Positions 55,033 through 63,286 of a stretch of 64,000 nucleotides of DNA are shown here, piece by piece. How positions within the stretch are numbered: the stretch's first letter is position 1; the number at the start of each line of letters is the position of its first letter. The notes under the pieces were generated by a model that was not told the origin of the DNA, did no database searches, and saw only the letters and a list, made by a program, of their open reading frames with translations. A program made the position numbers and the translations under genes. Source of the stretch: Variovorax sp. 679 (GTDB lineage: Bacteria > Pseudomonadota > Gammaproteobacteria > Burkholderiales > Burkholderiaceae_C); the NCBI RefSeq assembly GCF_003952185.1, contig NZ_RXFS01000004.1, positions 124,001 to 188,000 on the forward strand. The letters are read 5' to 3'.

Positions 55033-55806
55033 TCAGCCGGCGCGGGCGCGCCGGGCCGCGACCGGGGCGTCGAGGCTGCTGCCCGTGACGACCCAGTAGA
55101 TGAAGATCAGCACCGCGCCGGCCGTGCCGAACACCGTGAGGCCCATGTAGCTGCCGCCGATGGCCAGCGCGTCGGTCGGCGCGGCCGCGATGCAGACCAT
55201 GCTGGCCGCGCTCATGCCCACGTAATGCATGGTGCAGACCGCCACGCCCATCACGGCGGCGGCCGCGACCTTGTGCGTGAACTTGCGCAGGTTGAAGGCG
55301 AGCCAGAGGGCGGCCCCGGCGGCGGTGACTGCGATCAGCACCGACAGCCCGACCGTCGCGAGATCGAAGTTCATCGAGGCGCGCATGTTCATCGCGAACA
55401 TGCCCATGTAGTGCATCACGCACACGCCGATGCCCGCCAGCAGGCTGCCGGCGAGCCAGCCTGGCTTGCTGAACCTGCGTCGTCCGCCGGCCATGTAGAG
55501 CGCGATGCCCGAGATCAGGATGGCCGCCACCAGCGACACCACCGTGAGCGGCATGTTGTACGAAATGGCTACGGGCAGCCGGTAGGCCAGCATGCCGATG
55601 AAGTGCATCGACCAGATGCCGATGCCGCCGAGCGCCACCGCGGCGCAGGCCACGACAGCGAGGTTCGGCTTGCCATCCGCGCCGACCATCCGCCCGGCGC
55701 AGATGAGGGCCACCAGCGAGCCCGCGAATGAAATGAGGAAGGAGAGCGCCACCATGCCCAGGGAGTACTCGGGCGACAGGATCTGGCCTACGACGAGCGG
55801 AGTCAT
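55033..55806 (-). CDS. MHYT-domain integral membrane sensor, no output domain
   Basis: A 257-residue protein with about seven membrane helices and three copies of the MHYT signature (MHFIGM, MHYMGM, MHYVGM), whose Met/His residues are thought to bind copper and sense a diatomic gas or redox state. There is no GGDEF, EAL or kinase domain attached, and no partner gene adjacent. The upstream gap (55807-55942) is very AT-rich near 55891-55943 and may hold its promoter. Confidence 0.92.
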   Translation of the reverse strand: MTPLVVGQILSPEYSLGMVALSFLISFAGSLVALICAGRMVGADGKPNLAVVACAAVALGGIGIWSMHFIGMLAYRLPVAISYNMPLTVVSLVAAILISGIALYMAGGRRRFSKPGWLAGSLLAGIGVCVMHYMGMFAMNMRASMNFDLATVGLSVLIAVTAAGAALWLAFNLRKFTHKVAAAAVMGVAVCTMHYVGMSAASMVCIAAAPTDALAIGGSYMGLTVFGTAGAVLIFIYWVVTGSSLDAPVAARRARAG

Positions 55807-55942
55807 GCGATGTCCCTTTCAGGTCAAAAAGAGCGTCTCGCAGACCCCGGCCGCCGGATGCGAACGGGGCGCCGCAAGACGTCCCGCGCAGTCTGTAATA
55901 TTTGTTTTTAAAAGTAAACTGCAATTTACACTTATTGTTACC

Positions 55943-57592
55943 CTACCTTACGGGACGGATTAGATATATCGCATTGTTGCGATCGGCGGCCATGTAGATC
56001 GTGCCGTCGCGGCCCACGGCGACGCCCGTGACCACGTAGGGCGGGGGCAGTCCGGGGCCCGGCGCCACGCCGATCGGCAGGTTCTCGGCGACGGTGCGGC
56101 GCGTGCCGTCGGGCGCAATTTCGACCAGTCGCCGCGCCGCGCTCTCGGCCACCACGAAGCTCCCCCAAGGCGTCTGCGCCACGCCCTCGGGCAGCGCCAG
56201 CCCGTCGGCAACGGTGCGCAGCGGCGCGCTGGCGTCCAGCGGAATGCGCAGCAGCTTGCCGGCCGCCTCGGTCACGTAGAGCGCGCCGTCCTGGCCGACG
56301 ATCATCTGCACCGGGCCGTTCAGGCCGCTGGCGAGCACTGACTTTTCGGCAAACTTCGGCCCGCTGGCGCGCGTGATGCTGCCGGTGGCGATCTCGGCGT
56401 AGATCACGCTGCCGTCGGGCATGGGGATGGCGTCGAAGGGCGCCTTCAGGCCGTGGAGGGTGTCGACCGTCTTCAGCGTCTGCCGGTCGACCAGCTGCAC
56501 CGAGCCCGTGAACCACGAAGTCAGCGCGAAGAGCCTGGGCGAGAGGCCGACCGCGAACGGGTAGTCGAGCTCCGGATCGCGCTGCATGCGGAACACGTCG
56601 CGCACTTCGCCGGTGCGCACGTCGACCTGGCGGAAGCCGAAGACGTCGGCCACCCAGAGGTCGTTGCCGTCGATCTTCATGCCGGCCGGCGCCGCCACCT
56701 TGCCGCTGGTGAGCGTGCGCAGTTCGCCGGTGGCGGGGTTGAAGGCCTGCACCTCGTTGTTCGCCATGTTCGAGACATAGATCGTCCCGTCGGGAGCGAT
56801 GGCGAGGTTGTCGAGCGAGGGCTTCAGCTGCTTCGCGACGGTCTTGCGGCCGGTGGCCAGATCGACCCGCACCAGCTCGCCGCTGCGCGCATCGACCACC
56901 CAGAGGTTGCCCTTGCCGTCGAGGTTGGCTGCCGCCGGGATCTTGAAGCCGTCGGCGATCACGGCCATGTTGCCGTTCGCCGGATCGATCTTCACCACCT
57001 GGCCCTTGAACCACAGCGGCCCGTAGAGCATGCCGTCGGGGCCGGCCTCGAAGCCGTTGAAGCCGCCCATGTCCTTCTTGATGAGTCGCGGCGGCTTCTG
57101 CCCTTCGCGGTCGATCTCCCACAGCGCGTCGCCCAGGAACACCTGCGAGGCGTAGAGCTTGCCGTTGCGGCGGTCGAAGTCCAGCGAGTTGATGCCGGGC
57201 AGGTCCTTGGCGAGCACGCGCATGGGGGCGGTGTCGCTCTCGCGGTAGCGCACCATGCCCATGAGGTAGTTGGTCCAGGCCAGTTCGCCCTTCGGGCCGA
57301 CGGCGATGTCGTCCGCCTGGCCTTCGGGCGCGTCGATGAACACCTTGGCCGCACCGGTGTTGCGGTCGACTTCCCACATCGTGTTGCCGAGCACGGAGCC
57401 CGCCAGCAGCCGGCCCTTCGCGTCGATGGCCAGCCCGTGCACGCCCATGAAGGCCGACGGGGCGACCAGCGCTTCGGGCGTGGCCCACGAGGCGGGCCGG
57501 GTGGCCGATGGCGGCGCGAGGCTGCTGCAGGCGCCCAGCAGGGCGAGGGTGGCGGTCAGCGCAATGGCGCCGAGACTGCTTCGACGGGGCAT
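55943..57592 (-). CDS. SMP-30/gluconolactonase-like beta-propeller lipoprotein
   Basis: A 549-residue protein with a lipobox (LALLGACSS, Cys about 22), then about ten repeats of NHL/SMP-30 type blades with D-x-G-x-x-Y/L/W turns (AIDAKGRLLAGS, AIAPDGTIYVSN, VGRDGTIYMAAD). It is probably a periplasmic lactonase or vitamin K-like sugar-lactone binding propeller, anchored to a membrane. Substrate unknown. The ATG at 57592 gives a complete signal peptide; a much longer reading upstream is out of family. Confidence 0.85.
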   Translation of the reverse strand: MPRRSSLGAIALTATLALLGACSSLAPPSATRPASWATPEALVAPSAFMGVHGLAIDAKGRLLAGSVLGNTMWEVDRNTGAAKVFIDAPEGQADDIAVGPKGELAWTNYLMGMVRYRESDTAPMRVLAKDLPGINSLDFDRRNGKLYASQVFLGDALWEIDREGQKPPRLIKKDMGGFNGFEAGPDGMLYGPLWFKGQVVKIDPANGNMAVIADGFKIPAAANLDGKGNLWVVDARSGELVRVDLATGRKTVAKQLKPSLDNLAIAPDGTIYVSNMANNEVQAFNPATGELRTLTSGKVAAPAGMKIDGNDLWVADVFGFRQVDVRTGEVRDVFRMQRDPELDYPFAVGLSPRLFALTSWFTGSVQLVDRQTLKTVDTLHGLKAPFDAIPMPDGSVIYAEIATGSITRASGPKFAEKSVLASGLNGPVQMIVGQDGALYVTEAAGKLLRIPLDASAPLRTVADGLALPEGVAQTPWGSFVVAESAARRLVEIAPDGTRRTVAENLPIGVAPGPGLPPPYVVTGVAVGRDGTIYMAADRNNAIYLIRPVR

Positions 57593-57717
57593 GGTTGGCG
57601 TCTCCTCTTGTTGATGCGCGAAGCAGTCTAGGAGGCCAGGTGGGCCGCGGAGTCCCGCCGGGGACACGATGCGGACTTTCGTCCGCTGTGGATTACCCGC
57701 GCTCGCTTGGCTCCAAC

Positions 57718-58941
57718 TCAGCCGCGCAGCAGCTGCGTGGCCGTGTGGATCAGCAGCCCGACCAGCCCGCCCACCAGCGTGCCGTTGATGCGGATGAACT
57801 GCAGGTCGCGCCCGATGTGGCGTTCGAGCTCGACCGTCATCTCCTGCGCGTTCCATTCGCCCACGCGCTCCTCGATGTAGCGGCGGATGTCCTCGCGGTA
57901 GCGCTCGATGGCCAGCGGCGCGGCCGCCTCGATCTGCTCGTTGATCCAGCGGCGGATGGCCTCGTCGCCCTGCAGCCGCGTGCCCAGTGCGCCGGCCATC
58001 GAGGCGATGCGCCGGCGGATGGCCGAGTCGCCGCGGCCCAGGTCGTCGTGCAGCCACGCCAGCAGCTCGCCCCACAGCCCGTGCAGGTAGTCGCCCAGCG
58101 CGGGGTGCGCGATGAGCTCGGCGCGGATCTGCTCGCCGCGCTGCTGGAACTCGGGGTCGAGCTTCAGGCGCACCACGAAGTCGTCGACGAAGTGGTCGAA
58201 GCGCTTGCGCATCGGATGGTCGGGCTCGGCCGCCAGCTCGCCGATGGTGCGCGCCACGGCCGCGACGATCTTGCGCGTGGCCAGCTTGGCAGCCACCTGG
58301 TCGAGACCCACGTAGCGCAGCGTCTTGATCTCGCGCGCGATGGCCTCGGTGATGTGCGCCTGCACCTCCTCGCCTTCGAGCAGATCGGCCACCTGCTGCA
58401 GCACGTCGTCGAGCAGCGCCTGGTGGCGTCCGCCGGCGGTGAGGGCGTCGAGCGCCTGGCCCGTGAGGCGCGAGAGGTCGATCTTCTCCAGGCCCGCCGC
58501 GGCGGCGCGGCCGAGGAAGTCGCGCACCCGCTCGTCGTCGAAGGCCGTGAGGCCGTAGCGCGTGGCGGCCACGCCCCATTCGCCCAGCTTCTCGCCGCTG
58601 GCCGGACGCGCCAGCCAGTCCGCGATGCGGCCGGCCGCGTCGAACTGCCGCAGCTTGCCGAGCACCTGCGCGGTGCTCAGGAAGTTGTCGCAGATGAAGC
58701 CCGCGAGCTTGGCGCCGATGCGGTCCTTGTTGCTCGGGATGATCGCCGTGTGCGGAATCGGCAGGCCCAGCGGATGGCGGAACAGCGCCACCACAGCGAA
58801 CCAGTCGGCAATGGCGCCGACCATCGCGGCCTCGGCGAAGGCCGCCACGTAGCCCCAGGCCGGATGCTGCGCATGCAGCACGCTCGCCACTGCGTAGAGC
58901 AGCGCCGCGCCGCACAGCAGCCCGAGCGCGACGCGCTTCAT
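57718..58941 (-). CDS. DUF445 family membrane protein
   Basis: A 407-residue protein: an N-terminal hydrophobic helix, then NWFAVVALFRHPLGLPIPHTAIIPSNKDRIG (here DWFAVVALFRHP), the DUF445 hallmark near residue 47-75. A long alpha-helical region follows, with a C-terminal membrane helix LVGGLVGLLIHTATQLL. Function is unknown; relatives are inner-membrane proteins. A TTG start at 58998 with GGAG ahead is an alternative that would overlap the argE-type gene. A GAAA-tetraloop hairpin (57671-57686) lies 30 bases past its stop. Confidence 0.88.
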   Translation of the reverse strand: MKRVALGLLCGAALLYAVASVLHAQHPAWGYVAAFAEAAMVGAIADWFAVVALFRHPLGLPIPHTAIIPSNKDRIGAKLAGFICDNFLSTAQVLGKLRQFDAAGRIADWLARPASGEKLGEWGVAATRYGLTAFDDERVRDFLGRAAAAGLEKIDLSRLTGQALDALTAGGRHQALLDDVLQQVADLLEGEEVQAHITEAIAREIKTLRYVGLDQVAAKLATRKIVAAVARTIGELAAEPDHPMRKRFDHFVDDFVVRLKLDPEFQQRGEQIRAELIAHPALGDYLHGLWGELLAWLHDDLGRGDSAIRRRIASMAGALGTRLQGDEAIRRWINEQIEAAAPLAIERYREDIRRYIEERVGEWNAQEMTVELERHIGRDLQFIRINGTLVGGLVGLLIHTATQLLRG

Positions 58942-58972
58942 GCGCCGCGATGCGTCGTCGTTGTCGCTGCTG

Positions 58973-60139
58973 TCAGCCAATGCTCGGCGTGGACGCAAGG
59001 CGCTCCATGAACAGCTCGCAGCGCGCCAGCTGCTCGAGGCTCACGAATTCGTCGGGCTGGTGCGCCTGCTCGATGCTGCCCGGGCCGCACACCACGGTGG
59101 GGATGCCGGCGTTCTTGAAAAGACCCGCTTCGGTGCCGAAGGCCACCAGCGTGGTGCGCTCTTCGCCCGAGAGGCGCTGTGCCAGCTTGGTGATCGGGTT
59201 CTCGGCCGCGCCGAGGAAGCTCGGAATCTCGCAGATGGTCTCGAAGCTGAAGCCTGTGTCGGGCGCCACCTTCTTCATCGCGGGTTCGAGGCTGCCCGCA
59301 TAGGCGACCACCTCGGCCTGCATCTTCCCGGCATCGGCGGTGGGAAGGTCGCGGAATTCATAGCGGAACTCGGCGTCGCGCGGCACCACGTTGTCGGCGA
59401 TGCCGCCGTGGAACTGGCCCACGCTCGCGGTGCTGAAAGGCACGTCGAAGCCCTCGTAGCGCGGCTCGCTGCGCTCGAAGCCCTCGGCCATGTCGCGCAC
59501 CTTGCCGATCACCCGGGCTGCCATCTCGATGGCGTTGACCGACTTCGGCGTGAGCGAGGAGTGCGCCTCCTTGCCGCGCACGCAGCACTTGTAGCGGTAC
59601 ACGCCCTTGTGCGCGATGGCGGGCACCATGCTGGTGGGTTCGCCCACGATGCAGGCGACAGGCTTGATGCCGGCGTCGCGCATGTCGGCGATGAGTTCCT
59701 TCACGCCGAAGCAGCCGATCTCTTCCTCGTAGCTGAAGGCGAAGTGCACCGCGAAAGGGGCGTCGCTTTCCAGGAAGCGCTTCGCGTTCGACAGCGCGAT
59801 GGCGATGAAGCTCTTCATGTCGGCCGAGCCGCGCCCGTAGAGGCGCTCGTTCTGCACCACGGCGGAAAGCGGGTCGACGCTCCAGTCCTGCCCGTCCCAG
59901 GGCACCGTATCGGTGTGGCCCGAGATGATGACGCCGGCCGGCTTGCCTTCGCCCAGCGTGGCGAACAGGTTCGCCTTGGTGCGTTCGGCGTTGTAGGTGA
60001 TGCGGCTCTTGACGCCCAGGGCCGCGAGGTGGCTCTGCGCGAAGTCGATCAGTTCGAGGTTGCTGTTGGCGCTGATGGTGTTCATGCGCACCAGGGTCTG
60101 GGCCAGCAGCAGGCTTTGGGGAGAAAGCGTATGGAGCAT
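58973..60139 (-). CDS. argE: Acetylornithine deacetylase (M20 metallopeptidase ArgE type)
   Basis: A 388-residue zinc hydrolase that removes acetate from N2-acetylornithine or a related N-acyl amino acid. SGHTDTVPW (His and Asp), GRGSADMKSF, SYEEEIGCFG and GEPT are M20 motifs. GGGAGAATG about nine bases ahead supports the ATG at 60139. Its stop lies inside or near the start of the DUF445 gene. Its divergent neighbour encodes a glycerophosphodiesterase. An N-acyl-amino-acid deacylase specificity remains possible. Confidence 0.92.
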   Translation of the reverse strand: MLHTLSPQSLLLAQTLVRMNTISANSNLELIDFAQSHLAALGVKSRITYNAERTKANLFATLGEGKPAGVIISGHTDTVPWDGQDWSVDPLSAVVQNERLYGRGSADMKSFIAIALSNAKRFLESDAPFAVHFAFSYEEEIGCFGVKELIADMRDAGIKPVACIVGEPTSMVPAIAHKGVYRYKCCVRGKEAHSSLTPKSVNAIEMAARVIGKVRDMAEGFERSEPRYEGFDVPFSTASVGQFHGGIADNVVPRDAEFRYEFRDLPTADAGKMQAEVVAYAGSLEPAMKKVAPDTGFSFETICEIPSFLGAAENPITKLAQRLSGEERTTLVAFGTEAGLFKNAGIPTVVCGPGSIEQAHQPDEFVSLEQLARCELFMERLASTPSIG

Positions 60140-60244
60140 GCAACACATTCTCCCGGAAGTCGGCTCCATGCGTGCGTCGAGGTCGAAGCTGTCACGCGAA
60201 ACGGGTACCCTGCGCCTCTTCTTTTGAACGGAGAAACAAGGACC

Positions 60245-61441
60245 ATGCGCACCTTCCAGATCGCCCTGACCGCCACCGCCGCCATCGCTCTCGCAGCCTG
60301 CAGCAGCACCGGAGGCCCCTCCAGCAGCGGCAAGCTGCTGACGCTCGACGGCAACCCGCCGCTGGTCATTGCCCATCGTGGTGCATCGGGCTATCTGCCG
60401 GAAGAAACGCTCGAGGCCTACACGCGCGCCATCGAACTCGGCGCCGACGTGATCGAGATGGACCTGATCTCCACCAAGGACGGCGTGCTCATCGCCCGCC
60501 ACGACCCCAACCTCGCCATCAGCACCGACGTGGCCAAGCACCCCCGCTTCGCCTCGCGCAAGAAGACCATCAAGGTCGACGGCGAAACCCAGACCGGCTG
60601 GTTCAGCAACGACTTCACGCTGGCCGAGATCAAGACCCTGGGCGCCATCTCCACCGACGCCGAGCGCCCGCAGGAATTCAACGGCAAGTACAAGGTGCCG
60701 ACCTTCCAGGAAATCATCGACTTCGCCAAGGCCAAGTCGAAGGAAACCGGCCGCACCATCGCCATCTACCCCGAGACCAAGAACCCGACCTACTTCCGCG
60801 AGCTCGGCCTGCCGATGGAAGACAAGGTCGTCGCCGCCATCAACGCGGCCGGCTGGAACAGCAAGACCGCGCCCATCTACGTTCAGTCCTTCGAGCCCGG
60901 CAGCCTGAAGTACATGAAGAGCAAGGGCCTGAACACCAAGATCATCCAGTTGATCGACGGTGACAGCGTCGACCTGAAGACCGGCGCCGTGACCTTCGCC
61001 GTGCCCAGCGACCGCCCCTACGACTGGACCAAGGCCGGCGACAAGCGCAACTTCGACGCCATGGTCACGCCCGCGGGCCTGGCCGAGATCAAGACCTACG
61101 CCGACGGCATCGGCCCCTGGAAGCGCTACATCGTGAGCGTCAAGGGCACCATCGGCGCCGACGGCAAGCCGGTCGACGTCAACAAGGACGGCAAGATCAA
61201 CGACGCCGACGCCACCTCGATGGCGCCCACCTCGCTGATTGCCGACGCGCACAAGGCGGGCCTGTTCGTGCACCCCTTCACCTTCCGCAACGAGTCGCGC
61301 CGCCTGGCTTCCGACTACAACAAGGACGGCAAGAACGAATACGGCGTGTACTACAAGCTCGGCGTGGACGGCGTGTTCACCGACTTCACCGACACCGCGC
61401 TGGCCGCGCGCGCCGACTACCTCAAGAGCATCGGCCGCTGA
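60245..61441 (+). CDS. Glycerophosphodiester phosphodiesterase lipoprotein with EF-hand-like insert
   Basis: A 398-residue GDPD/GlpQ-type enzyme that splits glycerophosphodiesters to glycerol 3-phosphate. Lipobox LAACSS (Cys about 19), IAHRGASGYLPEETLEAY with the catalytic His/Arg/Glu, and IEMDLISTKDGVLIARHDP follow. Near the C terminus it has a complete EF-hand loop DVNKDGKINDAD (residues 311-322) and a second DxNxDG at 357-362. GlpQ enzymes need calcium, so these loops may bind it. Start supported by an AGGACC spacing from the ATG. Confidence 0.93.
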   Translation: MRTFQIALTATAAIALAACSSTGGPSSSGKLLTLDGNPPLVIAHRGASGYLPEETLEAYTRAIELGADVIEMDLISTKDGVLIARHDPNLAISTDVAKHPRFASRKKTIKVDGETQTGWFSNDFTLAEIKTLGAISTDAERPQEFNGKYKVPTFQEIIDFAKAKSKETGRTIAIYPETKNPTYFRELGLPMEDKVVAAINAAGWNSKTAPIYVQSFEPGSLKYMKSKGLNTKIIQLIDGDSVDLKTGAVTFAVPSDRPYDWTKAGDKRNFDAMVTPAGLAEIKTYADGIGPWKRYIVSVKGTIGADGKPVDVNKDGKINDADATSMAPTSLIADAHKAGLFVHPFTFRNESRRLASDYNKDGKNEYGVYYKLGVDGVFTDFTDTALAARADYLKSIGR

Positions 61442-61459
61442 CCGGGGTATCGTCCGCGC

Positions 61460-61960
61460 ATGACCACCGACGACCTTTCCCCGCGCGATCTCGAACTGCT
61501 CCGCATGGCCATCCGGCTGTCGGACGAGTCGAAGGCGCGCGGGCGCCATCCCTTCGCCGCGCTGGTGGCGAACGAGCATGGCGAGGTGGTGGTCACCGCG
61601 GGCAACAACTCGATGCCCCCCGAGGGCGATCCCACGCAGCACGCCGAGCTGGTGGCCGCCGCGCAGGCCGCGCGGCTGCTCACGCCCGAGGAGCTTGCGC
61701 GCTGCACGCTCTTCACCAGCGCCGAGCCCTGCTGCATGTGCGCGGGCGCCATTTACTGGACCAACATCGGCCGCGTGGTCTACGCGCTTTCGGAGCATGC
61801 GCTGCTCGGCCTGACCGGCGACCACCCCGAGAACCCGACCTTTTCGCTGCCCTGCCGCGAAGTCTTCGCGCGCGGACAGCGGCGCGTCGAGGTGGTGGGG
61901 CCGCTGCTCGAGCAGGAAGCCGCCGCGCCGCACGTGGGCTTCTGGAGCGCGGGGCACTGA
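61460..61960 (+). CDS. Zinc-dependent nucleoside/guanine deaminase-like protein
   Basis: A 166-residue deaminase of the CDA superfamily. The zinc motifs are HAEL (His and Glu, about residue 60) and PCCMCAGAIYW (two Cys, about 94). The size and N-terminal HPFAALVANEHGEVVVTAGNN resemble bacterial guanine or pterin deaminases and the TadA fold, but the tRNA-binding tail of TadA is missing. It starts 18 bases after the phosphodiesterase stop. The substrate is unproven. Confidence 0.9.
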   Translation: MTTDDLSPRDLELLRMAIRLSDESKARGRHPFAALVANEHGEVVVTAGNNSMPPEGDPTQHAELVAAAQAARLLTPEELARCTLFTSAEPCCMCAGAIYWTNIGRVVYALSEHALLGLTGDHPENPTFSLPCREVFARGQRRVEVVGPLLEQEAAAPHVGFWSAGH

Positions 61961-62052
61961 AGAACGGCCCTTGCAGCCCCTCCGGTTGCGTGTTTTCCGA
62001 GGTGCCTCGAAACGCCAGAGTGGATAGACTGGCATTTTGAGACGCCCACCCC

Positions 62053-63255
62053 ATGAAACTCATCGACTCGCTCGTCACGCAGGCGGCAGGCATCGCCGCC
62101 GTCCGACGTGACCTCCACGCTCATCCCGAACTCTGCTTCGAAGAAGTCCGCACCGCCGACGTGGTGGCAGGCAAGCTCACCGAATGGGGCATTCCCATCC
62201 ACCGCGGCCTCGGCACCACCGGCGTGGTGGGCATCGTGAAGAACGGCACCAGCAACCGCGCGGTCGGCCTTCGCGCCGACATGGACGCACTGCCCGTCAC
62301 CGAGCTCAACACCTTCGCCCACGCCAGCAAGCACCACGGCAAGATGCACGCCTGCGGCCACGACGGCCACACCGCCATGCTGCTCGCGGCCGCGCAGCAC
62401 CTGGCGAAGAATCGCAACTTCGACGGCACCGTCTACCTGATCTTTCAGCCGGCCGAAGAGGGCGGCGGCGGCGCCCGCGAGATGATCAAGGAAGGGCTGT
62501 TCGAGCAATTCCCCATGGATGCCGTGTTCGGCATGCACAACTGGCCCGGCATGAAGGCCGGCCAGTTCGCCGTGAGCCCCGGCCCGGTGATGGCCTCGGG
62601 CAACAAGTTCTTCGTCAACGTGGTCGGCAAGGGCGGCCACGCGGCGCTGCCGCAGACCGGCGTCGACCCGGTGCCGATCGCCTGCGAGATCGTGCAGGCC
62701 TTCCAGACCATCCTCACGCGCAAGATGAAACCGACCGATTCGGCCGTGATCTCGGTCACCACCATCCATGCCGGCGAGACCAACAACGTGATTCCCGACA
62801 ACTGCGAGCTGTCGGGCACGGTGCGCACCTTCTCCATCGAGGTGCTCGACATGATCGAGGCGCGCATGAAGCAGATCTGTGACCACATCTGCGCGGCGCA
62901 CGACGCCACCTGCGAGTTCCGCTTCGAGCGCTACTACCCGCCCACCATCAACACCGAGGCAGAGGCCGACTTCGCGCGCCGCGTGATGGGCAGCATCGTC
63001 GGCCCCGAGAACGTGCTGAAGCAGGAAGCCGCCATGACCTCGGAAGACTTCGCCTTCATGCTGCAGGCCAAGCCCGGCGCCTATGCCTTCATCGGCAACG
63101 GCGATGGCGCGCACCGCGACGTCCACCACGGCGAGGGCCCGTGCACGCTGCACAACGCGAGCTACGACTTCAACGACGACCTGATCCCGCTGGGCGCCAC
63201 CTGCTGGGTGCAGATCGCGGAACAGTTCCTCAAGCCCGGCGGCACTGCTGCCTGA
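62053..63255 (+). CDS. M20D amidohydrolase (hippurate hydrolase-like)
   Basis: A 400-residue zinc amidohydrolase. HAHPELCFEE, GLRADMDALPV, HACGHDGHTAMLL, FQPAEEGGGGA and FGMHNWPG are the M20D signatures. Such enzymes cleave N-acyl amino acids (hippurate, IAA-amino acids). It shares no operon overlap with its neighbours. A metallopeptidase-like gene follows 31 bases downstream. Confidence 0.94.
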   Translation: MKLIDSLVTQAAGIAAVRRDLHAHPELCFEEVRTADVVAGKLTEWGIPIHRGLGTTGVVGIVKNGTSNRAVGLRADMDALPVTELNTFAHASKHHGKMHACGHDGHTAMLLAAAQHLAKNRNFDGTVYLIFQPAEEGGGGAREMIKEGLFEQFPMDAVFGMHNWPGMKAGQFAVSPGPVMASGNKFFVNVVGKGGHAALPQTGVDPVPIACEIVQAFQTILTRKMKPTDSAVISVTTIHAGETNNVIPDNCELSGTVRTFSIEVLDMIEARMKQICDHICAAHDATCEFRFERYYPPTINTEAEADFARRVMGSIVGPENVLKQEAAMTSEDFAFMLQAKPGAYAFIGNGDGAHRDVHHGEGPCTLHNASYDFNDDLIPLGATCWVQIAEQFLKPGGTAA

Positions 63256-63286
63256 TCGCCTGATTCAACCGGAGGTCGAGCGTCAC

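Noticed and set aside
55943-58915. 990-residue extension of the SMP-30-like lipoprotein
   Set aside because: The upstream part is antisense-like filler in the DUF445 frame region; the true start at 57592 has a signal peptide and lipobox.
58973-62035. 1020-residue extension of the ArgE-type protein
   Set aside because: The first 630 residues overlap the plus-strand phosphodiesterase and deaminase genes; the family N terminus and a ribosome-binding site are at 60139.
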